From an uncultured Lachnospiraceae bacterium (GTDB lineage: Bacteria; Bacillota; Clostridia; Lachnospirales; Lachnospiraceae), in NCBI GenBank assembly GCA_937920345.1, contig CALGVA010000036.1, positions 1 through 64,000 on the forward strand: a DNA stretch of 64,000 nt, read 5' to 3'. Within the stretch, counting starts at the first letter, position 1. Every line of letters begins with the position of its first letter. The position numbers were made by a program, and so were the translations under genes. The notes under the pieces were generated by a model. That model was not told the origin of the DNA, searched no databases, and saw only the letters and a list, made by a program, of their open reading frames with translations. Positions 25,721 through 34,012 of the stretch are shown in pieces.

Positions 25721-27031
25721 ATGTGGGCTTATGAGAGTGTTTTTTATCAGATCTACCCGTTGGGATTTTGCGGGGCACCGTTCGAGAATGACGGGCAGCT
25801 TGCGCACCGGATTTTGAAAGTGAATGACTGGATTCCGCATATGAAGAAGCTGGGAATGGACGCCATCTATTTTTCACCGGTATTTGAGTCTGATACGCAC
25901 GGTTATAATACGAGGGACTATCATACCATTGACTGCAGGCTGGGAACCAATGAGGATTTCAAGGAAGTATGTCAGAACCTTCATGACAATGGAATCAAAG
26001 TGGTGCTGGACGGTGTGTTCAATCATGTGGGCAGAGGATTCTGGGCATTTCAGGATGTATTGAAGAACCGTGAAAACTCCCCGTATCTGAGCTGGTTCAA
26101 TATTAACCTGGGCGGCAATTCAAACTATAACGACGGCCTGTGGTATGAGGGATGGGAGGGCAACTACGATCTGGTGAAGCTCAACCTGCGGCATGAGGAT
26201 GTGATCAATCATATACTGGACAGTGTCAGAGGCTGGGTGGAAGAATTTGACATTGACGGACTCAGACTGGACGTAGCATACTGCCTGGATCATGATTTTG
26301 TCAGGAGACTGCGCAGTTTCACAGACGGGCTTAAGCCGGACTTCTATCTGTTGGGCGAGATGCTGCACGGGGATTACAACCAGATGGTCAATGAACAGAT
26401 GCTGCACTCCTCCACCAATTATGAGTGCTATAAAGGTTTGTTCTCCAGCTTTAACAGCATGAACATGTTCGAGATCAATCATTCTCTGCTCAGACAGTTC
26501 GGACCGGAAAACTGGACGTTATACAAAGGCAAACACCTGCTGTCTTTTGTGGATAATCATGATGTGACGAGGATTGCGAGCAATCTGACCAACGAGGCGC
26601 ACCTGCCGTTAATCTATGCACTCTGCTTCGGTATGCCCGGCATTCCCTGTGTATATTACGGAAGTGAGTGGGGCGCGAAGGCGCATAAGAACGAGGGTGA
26701 TCCGGCGCTTCGGGCATGCTTTGAGAAACCGGAGTGGAACGATCTGTGCGACTGGATCAGTAAGCTTGCCGAGGCCAAGAAGAATTCTGCGGCGCTCAAC
26801 TATGGAGACTTCCGTTCCGTTGTGCTGACGAATAAGCAGTGTATCTTCGAGCGCAAGTGCGACAGTGAGAGAGTGCTTGTGGCAATCAATGCGGACGCGG
26901 AGAGCTACACGGCGCATTTCGATGCCGGCTGCGGCATGGCGGTGGATCTGATCACCGGCGAGAACCATGACTTTGGGGGCGGAAGTGAACTGCCAGGCTA
27001 TAGCGCTTTTTTCTGGAAAATGGAAAAATAG
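25721..27031 (+). CDS. GH13 alpha-amylase-family enzyme (cyclomaltodextrinase/neopullulanase-like)
   Basis: A 436-residue intracellular (no signal peptide) (beta/alpha)8 glycosidase. The catalytic regions are present: 'VVLDGVFNHVG' (region I), 'IDGLRLDVAY' with nucleophile Asp, 'LLGEMLHGDY' with acid/base Glu, and 'SFVDNHDVTRIAS' with the transition-state Asp. The start 'WAYESVFYQIYPLGFCGAP' and the short length suit the maltogenic amylase/cyclomaltodextrinase group, acting on imported malto-oligosaccharides. ATG 25721 is chosen over a GTG three codons upstream because AGAGGAG lies just before. The gene stands alone; a hairpin with a T run follows at 27099. Confidence 0.88.
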   Translation: MWAYESVFYQIYPLGFCGAPFENDGQLAHRILKVNDWIPHMKKLGMDAIYFSPVFESDTHGYNTRDYHTIDCRLGTNEDFKEVCQNLHDNGIKVVLDGVFNHVGRGFWAFQDVLKNRENSPYLSWFNINLGGNSNYNDGLWYEGWEGNYDLVKLNLRHEDVINHILDSVRGWVEEFDIDGLRLDVAYCLDHDFVRRLRSFTDGLKPDFYLLGEMLHGDYNQMVNEQMLHSSTNYECYKGLFSSFNSMNMFEINHSLLRQFGPENWTLYKGKHLLSFVDNHDVTRIASNLTNEAHLPLIYALCFGMPGIPCVYYGSEWGAKAHKNEGDPALRACFEKPEWNDLCDWISKLAEAKKNSAALNYGDFRSVVLTNKQCIFERKCDSERVLVAINADAESYTAHFDAGCGMAVDLITGENHDFGGGSELPGYSAFFWKMEK

Positions 27032-27050
27032 GAAAATTAACAAAAAACTA

Positions 27051-27079
27051 TTGACAAAATTGTAGAATTTGACTATTAT
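27051..27079 (+). promoter_or_regulatory. Promoter of the liv operon
   Basis: TTGACA (27051-27056), 17 bases, TATTAT (27074-27079). Transcription would start near 27086, just before a terminator hairpin, so the operon may be attenuated. Confidence 0.65.
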
Positions 27080-27096
27080 TTTTCTAAGTTTCAAAG

Positions 27097-27120
27097 GTGG
27101 GACTTCTTATTATTATATAG
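27097..27120 (+). CDS. Putative 7-codon Leu/Ile leader peptide of the liv operon
   Basis: A GTG at 27097 opens the frame V-G-L-L-I-I-I-stop: two Leu and three Ile codons in seven, lying inside the terminator hairpin of a branched-chain amino-acid transport operon. The preceding AAAGG is only a weak, very close ribosome binding site, and the expected RNA 5' end is about 11 bases upstream, so translation is uncertain. Confidence 0.3.
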   Translation: MGLLIII

Positions 27121-27133
27121 GAGTCCCTTTTTT
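27099..27133 (+). terminator. Terminator hairpin in the liv leader (possible attenuator)
   Basis: GGGACT (27099-27104) pairs with AGTCCC (27122-27127), followed by a run of seven T. It can end transcription from the GH13 gene and also interrupt transcripts from the liv promoter. Confidence 0.65.
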
Positions 27134-27232
27134 GAACCTTAACCGGAAAAGAGGCATATGTACCGGCCGGATTACGGCATTAGACCGGCACAATGAGTCT
27201 TGTATCCGAGGATATTTAAGGAGGAGAGAATT

Positions 27233-28516
27233 ATGAAGAAAAAAATGTTAAGTCTTGTGCTTGCAGGAGCAATGACAGCGGCATTGCTGACAGGCTGCGG
27301 TTCTGACGGCGCAGGCAGCACAACAGACACGGCAGCGGCAGACACCGCAGAGGATGCCGGCGCAGACAATGCAGCGGCAGACACGGCAGCGACAGAGGAT
27401 GCGGACGCAGCGGGAGATACGGGTGCGGCGGACGACACGCAGGCAGCGGCAGGCGGCACGTTCAAGATCGGCGGTATCGGACCTCTGACCGGCGGTGCGG
27501 CGGTATATGGTATCGCGGCGATGAACGGTTCCCAGATCGCAGTTGATGAGATCAATGCGGCAGGCGGTATTAACGGCATGACGGTTGAACTGAATTTCCA
27601 GGATGATGAGCTGGATGCAGAGAAATCCGTGAATGCGTACAATACATTAAAGGACTGGGGTGTACAGGTATTAGACGGATGCGTGACCAGCGGCTGTTCT
27701 ATCGCGGTTGCTGCCAAGACTGCAGAGGATCGTATTTTCCAGCTGACCCCTTCAGGTTCCGCGGTGGAGTGCGTTACTAATGATAACTCTTTCCGCGTAT
27801 GCTTCTCAGATCCGAACCAGGGTGCGGCTTCCGCACAGTATATCGGTGAGCACGGTCTTGCTTCCAAGATTGCGGTAATCTATGACAGTTCCGATGTATA
27901 TTCTTCCGGTATCTATGAGAAGTTTGCGAAAGAGGCGGCAAACCAGCCTTTTGAGATCGTGACGGCGGGCGCTTTCACGGCAGACAACAAGACGGACTTC
28001 TCCGTACAGCTGCAGCAGGCCAAGGATGCCGGCGCTGATCTTGTGTTCCTGCCGATCTATTACAACGAGGCGGCACTGATCTTAAAGCAGGCTTCCGATA
28101 TGGGATTTGACGTACAGTTCTTTGGCTGCGACGGTCTGGACGGTATTCTGGGCGTTGAGAACTTCGATGCTTCCCTGGCGGAGGGCGTTATGCTTCTGAC
28201 TCCTTTTGCGGCGGACGCGACGGATGATCTGACAGTGAAGTTTGTGACAACATATAATGAGAAATTCGGCGAGACACCGAACCAGTTTGCGGCAGACGGC
28301 TACGATGCGATCTATACGATCAAGGCTGCAGCAGAGCAGGCAGGTATCACGGCGGATATGTCCAATGAGGAAATCTGTACGGCTTTATCTACAGCGATGA
28401 CGCAGATCACGGTGGACGGACTCACAGGTGAGGGCATCACATGGGATGCTTCCGGTGAACCGACAAAAGAGCCTAAGGCAGTTGTAATCAAGGGCGGCGT
28501 ATATACAGCCATGTAA
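27233..28516 (+). CDS. livK: Branched-chain amino-acid ABC transporter, substrate-binding lipoprotein
   Basis: A 427-residue secreted lipoprotein with signal peptide and lipobox 'LLTGCG', then a low-complexity Ala/Asp/Thr linker of about 50 residues. The binding domain is of the LIV-BP type (periplasmic-binding family 6): 'KIGGIGPLTGGAAVYGIAA', 'AVDEINAAGGINGM', 'YDSSDVYSSGIYEKF', 'FVTTYNEKFGETPNQFAADG'. The start follows AAGGAGGAGAG. It heads a complete livKHMGF operon; two hairpin repeats separate it from livH, which would let the binding protein be made in excess. Confidence 0.93.
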   Translation: MKKKMLSLVLAGAMTAALLTGCGSDGAGSTTDTAAADTAEDAGADNAAADTAATEDADAAGDTGAADDTQAAAGGTFKIGGIGPLTGGAAVYGIAAMNGSQIAVDEINAAGGINGMTVELNFQDDELDAEKSVNAYNTLKDWGVQVLDGCVTSGCSIAVAAKTAEDRIFQLTPSGSAVECVTNDNSFRVCFSDPNQGAASAQYIGEHGLASKIAVIYDSSDVYSSGIYEKFAKEAANQPFEIVTAGAFTADNKTDFSVQLQQAKDAGADLVFLPIYYNEAALILKQASDMGFDVQFFGCDGLDGILGVENFDASLAEGVMLLTPFAADATDDLTVKFVTTYNEKFGETPNQFAADGYDAIYTIKAAAEQAGITADMSNEEICTALSTAMTQITVDGLTGEGITWDASGEPTKEPKAVVIKGGVYTAM

Positions 28517-28520
28517 AAAA

Positions 28521-28736
28521 ACATGAAGTTACACTAAGGCACCAAAATACGGTGCCAAGTGCAACTAAGTCATGTTTAGGAGAATGCATAAAGCGTGCAT
28601 TCTCCGCAGATACGTAAATGATGTTAACAGAGAATTGATTCTGAAGGACATGAGGTTACACTAAGGCACCGGAATACGGTGCCTAAGTGCAGCTAAGTCA
28701 TGTTTAGGAGAATGCCGCTTACAGCGAGCATTCTCC
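28521..28736 (+). repeat. Duplicated double-hairpin element between livK and livH
   Basis: Copies at 28521-28605 and 28648-28736 (period 127). Each has an outer stem ACATGA/TCATGT enclosing GGCACC/GGTGCC, then a second stem GGAGAATGC/GCATTCTCC. Neither is followed by a T run. Changes between copies are mostly in loops. Likely an mRNA-stabilising or polarity element between the binding-protein gene and the permease genes. Confidence 0.8.
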
Positions 28737-28799
28737 GTAAATAACTACAAAGCGGATTATGAAGGTTAGTGAAAACGATAGAGAAACAGAGGTGTAAGT

Positions 28800-29681
28800 A
28801 TGAGTTTTGCAGCCCATTTGATAAACGGTATAAGCTTAGGAAGCGTGTACGCGCTGATTGCGCTCGGGTATACGATGGTATACGGGATAGCCAAGATGTT
28901 GAATTTTGCCCATGGCGATGTCATTATGATCGGCGGTTATGTGGTGTTTGTGACGGTCAGCGGCATGGGGCTGAATCCTCTGGCGGCGATCATCATATCC
29001 ATGGCGGCATGCACGATTCTGGGTGTGACGATTGAAAGGGTTGCATACAGACCTCTCCGGGGAGCTTCGCCCCTTGCCGTGCTGATCACGGCGATCGGTG
29101 TCAGCTACCTGTTACAGAATATTGCGCTTCTCGTATTCGGCTCGGATACGAAAGCATTCACGAATGTAGTGACATTACCGAATCTGGAATTGTTTGACGG
29201 TCAGCTGGTGATCAAGAGCGTGACCATCGTCACGGTTATTGTCAATATTATTATTATGGTCGGTCTTACCCTGTTTGTGAAAAAGACCAAGATCGGGCGT
29301 GCTATGACGGCAGTGTCCGAGGATCAGGGCGCGGCACAGCTTATGGGAATCAACGTGAACGGCACGATTGCCGTGACGTTTGCCATTGGGTCGTCTCTCG
29401 CGGCGATCGCGGGCGTGCTCTTATGTTCCGCTTATCCGGCACTTACGCCTTACACGGGTTCCATGCCCGGTATCAAGGCTTTCGTGGCGGCGGTATTCGG
29501 CGGGATCGGGTCGATCCCCGGTGCCTTTATCGGCGGTATTCTGCTGGGTGTAATTGAGAATTTGAGCAAGGCTTATATTTCTTCCCAGCTTTCCGATGCA
29601 ATCGTATTCAGTATTCTGATCATCGTGCTTCTGGTGAAGCCTACCGGACTGCTCGGCAGGAAGATTCAGGAGAAGGTTTAA
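28800..29681 (+). CDS. livH: Branched-chain amino-acid ABC transporter permease
   Basis: A 293-residue inner-membrane permease with about eight helices. LivH-type features are the start 'FAAHLINGISLGSVYALIA', 'YTMVYGIAKMLNFAHGDV', 'RGASPLAVLITAIGVSYLL', 'GRAMTAVSEDQGAAQLMGI' (the cytoplasmic loop that meets the ATPases) and 'KAFVAAVFGGIGSIPGAF'. It forms the heterodimeric channel with LivM. The ATG follows GAGGTG; livM begins 20 bases after its stop. Confidence 0.95.
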   Translation: MSFAAHLINGISLGSVYALIALGYTMVYGIAKMLNFAHGDVIMIGGYVVFVTVSGMGLNPLAAIIISMAACTILGVTIERVAYRPLRGASPLAVLITAIGVSYLLQNIALLVFGSDTKAFTNVVTLPNLELFDGQLVIKSVTIVTVIVNIIIMVGLTLFVKKTKIGRAMTAVSEDQGAAQLMGINVNGTIAVTFAIGSSLAAIAGVLLCSAYPALTPYTGSMPGIKAFVAAVFGGIGSIPGAFIGGILLGVIENLSKAYISSQLSDAIVFSILIIVLLVKPTGLLGRKIQEKV

Positions 29682-29701
29682 GCGAAGGAAGGGAGTAGGA
29701 T

Positions 29702-30775
29702 ATGAAAACGAAAGCAGGCAGATTAAGTAAAACAACGAAGAATGATCTGATCACCTATGCGATGGTGATTATTGTATATATCGTAATGCAGATTCTGGTT
29801 TCTACGGGACATGTCTCCAGTCTGATTCAGGGACTTCTGGTTCCTTTCTGCACTTATGTGATCGTGGCGGTCGCATTGAATCTGACGGTGGGCATTCTGG
29901 GGGAACTGAGTCTCGGACATGCGGGATTTATGTGCGTGGGCGCTTTTTCCAGCGCGGTATTTTCACTGGCATTTAAGGACGCCATACCGGGCGGGCTGCG
30001 GTTCTTCCTCGCGCTGCTGATCGGTGCGGCAGCGGCGGCGCTGGTCGGATTTCTGGTAGGGATTCCGGTGCTGCGGCTTCGGGGCGATTATCTGGCGATT
30101 GTGACGCTCGCTTTTGGCGAGATCATCAAAAATATTATCAATGCGCTGTATCTGGGCGTGGATGAGAACGGCGTGCATTTCACGATGAAAGACGCACTGT
30201 CTCTTAATATGGCAGATGACGGCGTGATGCTGATCAAGGGTGCGCAGGGCGTCACGGGCACCCCGAATGACTCCAGCTTCACGATCGGTGTGGTACTTGT
30301 GCTGGTTACACTTTTTATCGTATTGAATTTTATTCATTCCAGAACGGGGCGTGCGGTCATGTCGATTCGTGATAACCGGATTGCCGCCGAGTCTATAGGC
30401 ATTAACGTGACGAAATACAAGCTGATTGCGTTTACGATCTCCGCCTCTCTGGCAGGCGTGGCGGGCGTACTCTACGCGCATAACCTTTCTACGCTGAATG
30501 CTTTGCCCAAGAACTTCGGATACAACATGTCTATTATGATCCTGGTATTCGTCGTGCTGGGCGGGATCGGTAACATCCGGGGGTCCATCATTGCGGCGGT
30601 GCTTCTGACACTTCTGCCGGAAGTGCTGAGAGCGCTGAGCGATTATCGTATGCTGATCTATGCCATTGTGCTGATTGCCATGATGATCTTCAACTGGAGT
30701 CCGAATGCGATTTTCCTGCGGAAACGTCTGAAACAGCGGTTGACGACGGGCAGAAAATCCGGGAAGGAGGCGTAG
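29702..30775 (+). CDS. livM: Branched-chain amino-acid ABC transporter permease
   Basis: A 357-residue permease with about ten helices, partner of LivH. Family features are 'ALNLTVGILGELSLGHAGFM', 'LRLRGDYLAIVTLAFGEII', the ATPase-contact loop 'GRAVMSIRDNRIAAESIGI' and 'GFNMS..VFVVLGGIGNIRG'-type end 'VLGGIGNIRGSIIAAVLL'. The C-terminus is basic and cytoplasmic. It is 20 bases after livH and 3 bases before livG, consistent with one polycistronic message. Confidence 0.95.
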   Translation: MKTKAGRLSKTTKNDLITYAMVIIVYIVMQILVSTGHVSSLIQGLLVPFCTYVIVAVALNLTVGILGELSLGHAGFMCVGAFSSAVFSLAFKDAIPGGLRFFLALLIGAAAAALVGFLVGIPVLRLRGDYLAIVTLAFGEIIKNIINALYLGVDENGVHFTMKDALSLNMADDGVMLIKGAQGVTGTPNDSSFTIGVVLVLVTLFIVLNFIHSRTGRAVMSIRDNRIAAESIGINVTKYKLIAFTISASLAGVAGVLYAHNLSTLNALPKNFGYNMSIMILVFVVLGGIGNIRGSIIAAVLLTLLPEVLRALSDYRMLIYAIVLIAMMIFNWSPNAIFLRKRLKQRLTTGRKSGKEA

Positions 30776-30778
30776 GAG

Positions 30779-31537
30779 ATGGCATTATTAGAGACGAAAA
30801 ACTTAGGAATCTCGTTTGGCGGTCTGCGTGCCGTCAATGAATTTGATATTTCCGTGGAAAAAGGTGAGTTGTACGGCCTGATCGGACCTAACGGCGCGGG
30901 CAAGACGACGATCTTCAATCTGCTGACGGGTGTGTATCAGCCGGACGAGGGCGCTATTTTATTAGACGGCGTGAATCTGACGGGAAAGAAGACGATTGAT
31001 ATCTGTAAGGCAGGCGTGGCCAGAACCTTTCAGAATATCAGACTGTTTCATGATATGCCGGTGCTTGACAATGTCAAAGCTGGTTTACACAATCATTATC
31101 CTTACTCGACGATCGAGGGTATTCTGCGGCTGCCGCGTTACCATAAAGTAGAGAAGGAGATGAACGAGAAGGCGATGGAACTTCTAAAGGTGTTTGGCCT
31201 GGAAGAGTACGCAGAATATCAGGCAGAGAATCTTCCCTATGGTCAGCAGCGAAAACTGGAGATCGCCAGAGCCATGGCAACTGATCCGAAGCTGCTGCTG
31301 CTGGACGAGCCGGCGGCGGGTATGAATCCGAATGAGACGAAGGAACTGATGGATACGATCCGCTTCGTGCGGGATCATTTCGATATGACGATTCTGCTGA
31401 TCGAGCATGATATGAAACTGGTGTCCGGTATTTGCGAGAAACTGACAGTGCTTAACTTTGGAGAGGTGCTGGCGCAGGGTGACACGCAGGAAGTGTTAAA
31501 CGATCCGGAGGTCATTAAGGCGTATCTGGGAGAGTAG
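30779..31537 (+). CDS. livG: Branched-chain amino-acid ABC transporter ATPase
   Basis: A 252-residue ATPase. Walker A is 'GPNGAGKTT' (about residues 38-46), Q-loop 'RTFQNIRLF', signature 'LPYGQQRKLEIARA' (a variant of LSGGQ, usual in LivG), Walker B 'LLLLDEPAAGMNPNE' and H-loop 'LLIEHDM'. With LivF it energises uptake of leucine, isoleucine and valine. The start codon follows GGAGGCGTAGGAG, which overlaps the livM end. Confidence 0.95.
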   Translation: MALLETKNLGISFGGLRAVNEFDISVEKGELYGLIGPNGAGKTTIFNLLTGVYQPDEGAILLDGVNLTGKKTIDICKAGVARTFQNIRLFHDMPVLDNVKAGLHNHYPYSTIEGILRLPRYHKVEKEMNEKAMELLKVFGLEEYAEYQAENLPYGQQRKLEIARAMATDPKLLLLDEPAAGMNPNETKELMDTIRFVRDHFDMTILLIEHDMKLVSGICEKLTVLNFGEVLAQGDTQEVLNDPEVIKAYLGE

Positions 31538-31598
31538 GTTGAAAAATCAGAGATTTTTCCTGCAACAGATAAAGGATATAGAAGGGAAGGAAAAGCGT

Positions 31599-32309
31599 AT
31601 GGCAATGTTGGAAGTGAAAGACCTTCATGTTCATTACGGTGTGATAGAGGCAATCAAAGGCATCAGCTTTGAAGTGGAACAGGGCGAGATCATTGCGTTG
31701 ATCGGCGCGAACGGCGCTGGTAAGACCACGACGCTGCACACGATCACCGGGCTGATCAAGCCAACCGGCGGCAGTATCATCTTCGAGGGTAAGGACATCA
31801 CGAAGACGCCGGGGTATAAGATTGTACCCATGGGAATGGCACATGTGCCGGAGGGACGGCGTGTGTTCGCACAGATGTCGGTCTATGATAATCTGCTGAT
31901 GGGCGCTTATACGAGAAAAGATAAGGACGAGATCAAGGAGAACCTGCACATGGTGTACGAGCGGTTTCCCAGACTGGAAGAACGTAAGACCCAGATGGCG
32001 GGTACCTTGAGCGGCGGTGAACAGCAGATGCTCGCGATGGGGCGGGCGCTCATGAGCCAGCCTGGCATTATTCTGATGGACGAGCCTTCCATGGGATTGT
32101 CCCCGATTTTTGTAAACGAAATATTCGATATTATCAGACAGGTCAGCGAGTCTGGCACGACGGTGCTTTTAGTGGAACAGAACGCAAAGAAGGCATTGTC
32201 TATCGCAGACAGGGCTTACGTGTTGGAGACAGGTACGATTTCGCTCTCAGGAGATGCGGATGAACTGATGAACAATGAAGCAGTGAAGAAAGCGTATCTG
32301 GGGGAATAG
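31599..32309 (+). CDS. livF: Branched-chain amino-acid ABC transporter ATPase
   Basis: A 236-residue ATPase with Walker A 'GANGAGKTT', signature 'TLSGGEQQMLAMGRA', Walker B 'IILMDEPSMGLSP' and H-loop 'LLVEQNA', typical of LivF. ATG 31599 with GGGAAGGAA gives the usual LivF N-terminus 'MLEVKDLHVHYG'. The frame extends upstream in phase to a TTG at 31539, whose first codons form a hairpin GAAAAATC-AGA-GATTTTTC; this looks like a short leader rather than part of the protein. It is the last gene of the liv operon. Confidence 0.95.
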   Translation: MAMLEVKDLHVHYGVIEAIKGISFEVEQGEIIALIGANGAGKTTTLHTITGLIKPTGGSIIFEGKDITKTPGYKIVPMGMAHVPEGRRVFAQMSVYDNLLMGAYTRKDKDEIKENLHMVYERFPRLEERKTQMAGTLSGGEQQMLAMGRALMSQPGIILMDEPSMGLSPIFVNEIFDIIRQVSESGTTVLLVEQNAKKALSIADRAYVLETGTISLSGDADELMNNEAVKKAYLGE

Positions 32310-32382
32310 GTTGAATCAAAGATTTTAAACCAGGCATCAGACATATAGAGAGAAAACAGGGATTAGCTGGCTAAATTGGACA

Positions 32383-32410
32383 AAAATTAGTCGGCTAATT
32401 TGTTTGTTAT
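32383..32410 (+). terminator. Probable terminator after livF
   Basis: AAATTAG (32384-32390)-TCGG-CTAATTT (32395-32401) then TGTTTGTT. The stem is AT-rich, so the call is moderate. A near copy of the arm (TTAGCTGGCTAAATT) precedes it at about 32363. Confidence 0.5.
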
Positions 32411-32558
32411 ATGTATATATTAATTTGTTTTTTTAACATATAATGGGTGTGTATGGCGTAAAGCAAACCGGAACAAAACTGACAGGATAAGCAGAGTTCC
32501 ATATGCTCTGCACGGCATACAAATACAGGAACAGACAGTACGCGGCATGGAGGAGAGT

Positions 32559-33593
32559 ATGGCCAAGACAGTTAAACTGGAAGATATTGCGAAGAGAGTA
32601 GGAGTCAGTACCGTGACGGTTTCTAAGGCTTTGGCGGGACAGAAGGGTGTCAGCGAGGAGATGCGTACCAGAATCAAGGCACTCGCGGATGAGATGGGGT
32701 ATGTCCAGCCCTCCAGAACGAGGCGGACAGGATTGCGTAAGAGCTACAACATCGGACTGCTGATCGAAGAAAGTTACATGGATAAATATGATTCTTTCTA
32801 CTGGCAGATGTACCAGCAGATTGCGACGAAAGCCATAGAGTGGGAATGCTTTACGCTTATGGAGGTAGTGAACAGACAGACGGAGGACGGTCCGGAACTG
32901 CCGAAGCTGCTCAGGGAGCAGAAAGTGGATGGGGTGATCGTGCTGGGTAAGATGCAGAAGGACTTTCTGACAATGCTTAAGAACAGTACGTCGATTCCTG
33001 TTGTGTATATGGATTTTACAGATGAAGAGAGAGCGGTGGACGCCGTCGTGTCCGACAGCTTCTACGGTGCATATGAGTTGACGAATTATCTGTTTAGTAT
33101 GGGGCATGAGAAGATTGCCTATGTAGGAACACTGCTTGCGACTGCTTCCATCACGGACCGCTATCTGGGGTATGTGAAGTCCATGCTCGAACATGGCACT
33201 GCGCTCAGAGAGGACTGGAGGATCGATGACAGGGATATGCGCAGCGGCTATATTGATGTGGAGAATCTGATGCAGATCCCCAAAGATATGCCTACGGCAT
33301 TTGTGTGTAACTGTGATCTGACAGCAGGCAAGCTGATCAATAAGCTTCAGGCACAGGGGTATCGTGTTCCGGAAGATGTATCCGTGGTGGGATATGATAA
33401 TTATATCTATCCGGGGATCTGTGATGTGGAGATCACGACATATGAGGTGGATCTGGGCGAGATGGCCAAACGCGCGGTCAGCGTACTGCTCGACAGAATG
33501 CAGGGACATGCCGGCCCAACAGGCACCCATATCGTGGAAGGACATCTGGTTGTCAAGGACAGTGTGCGGCGTAACAGGGAACCGGGAAAGTAG
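32559..33593 (+). CDS. LacI-family transcriptional regulator (copy 1)
   Basis: A 344-residue regulator. The N-terminal helix-turn-helix is 'VKLEDIAKRVGVSTVTVSKAL' read as separate helices around residues 4-24, with the hinge after residue 50; the rest is a sugar-binding-type effector domain ending 'VVGYDNYIYPGICDVEITTY'. ATG 32559 is preferred because GGAGG (32549-32553) fits it, and the encoded start 'MAKTVKLEDIA' matches the paralogue at 37735. The two share long stretches, including 'DKYDSFYWQMYQ'/'DKYESFYWTLYQ'. The target is unknown. Confidence 0.92.
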   Translation: MAKTVKLEDIAKRVGVSTVTVSKALAGQKGVSEEMRTRIKALADEMGYVQPSRTRRTGLRKSYNIGLLIEESYMDKYDSFYWQMYQQIATKAIEWECFTLMEVVNRQTEDGPELPKLLREQKVDGVIVLGKMQKDFLTMLKNSTSIPVVYMDFTDEERAVDAVVSDSFYGAYELTNYLFSMGHEKIAYVGTLLATASITDRYLGYVKSMLEHGTALREDWRIDDRDMRSGYIDVENLMQIPKDMPTAFVCNCDLTAGKLINKLQAQGYRVPEDVSVVGYDNYIYPGICDVEITTYEVDLGEMAKRAVSVLLDRMQGHAGPTGTHIVEGHLVVKDSVRRNREPGK

Positions 33594-33640
33594 AAAATAA
33601 AGTGTAATAATATGAAGTGTAATAATATAGAATAAATTTG

Positions 33641-33669
33641 TTGACAAAGGAAACGGATTGTATTAATCT
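33641..33669 (+). promoter_or_regulatory. Promoter of the 32-codon gene
   Basis: TTGACA (33641-33646), 17 bases, TAATCT (33664-33669). Downstream lies GTGAGCGCTAATA (about 33710-33722), with the AGCGCT centre common in LacI-family operators, so the adjacent LacI protein may act here; that is inference. Confidence 0.5.
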
Positions 33670-33747
33670 AACACTAACGCCGCTTGTTTTAGTCAGCCGG
33701 AAGGCTAAAAGTGAGCGCTAATAAACTGAGTAAAGGAGGTAAAAATT

Positions 33748-33846
33748 ATGTTTAACAGTATCAGGAACGGCAGCAATGCACATACAAAATCAAAGTTAAA
33801 CAGGATGAGAGACAAAATTACCTCCGCAGGCAGAAGGTCAATTTAG
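33748..33846 (+). CDS. 32-residue basic peptide of unknown function
   Basis: An ATG at 33748 follows a perfect AAAGGAGGT with 8-base spacing. The peptide begins 'MFNSIRNGSNAHTKSK' and ends 'ITSAGRRSI'; it has eight Lys/Arg against one Asp and no membrane helix, signal peptide or double-glycine leader. It has its own promoter (33641) and strong terminator (33900), and stands between a LacI regulator and a two-gene ABC exporter. I do not recognise a family. It may be a small functional protein or the coding part of a regulatory RNA. Confidence 0.55.
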   Translation: MFNSIRNGSNAHTKSKLNRMRDKITSAGRRSI

Positions 33847-33899
33847 AAAAGGAACTATGACTAGATTGGTCAATATATGTTTGTAAGGCTTATTTAAGG

Positions 33900-33930
33900 G
33901 CTGTGGTAATTTTTACCACAGCTTTTTTTT
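33900..33930 (+). terminator. Terminator of the 32-codon gene
   Basis: GCTGTGGTAA (33900-33909) pairs perfectly with TTACCACAGC (33913-33922), 3-base loop, followed by eight T. Confidence 0.92.
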
Positions 33931-34012
33931 GTGAATACGGAGTCTGCTTATGAGAGATAGCGGGGAAACGATTGCAAAATCATAAGAAAAATGCTCCGGC
34001 ATGGAGGAAGAG

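Noticed and set aside
28521..28736. CRISPR-like or terminator reading of the repeats after livK
   Set aside because: Only two copies, stems not followed by T runs, and the operon clearly continues into livH.
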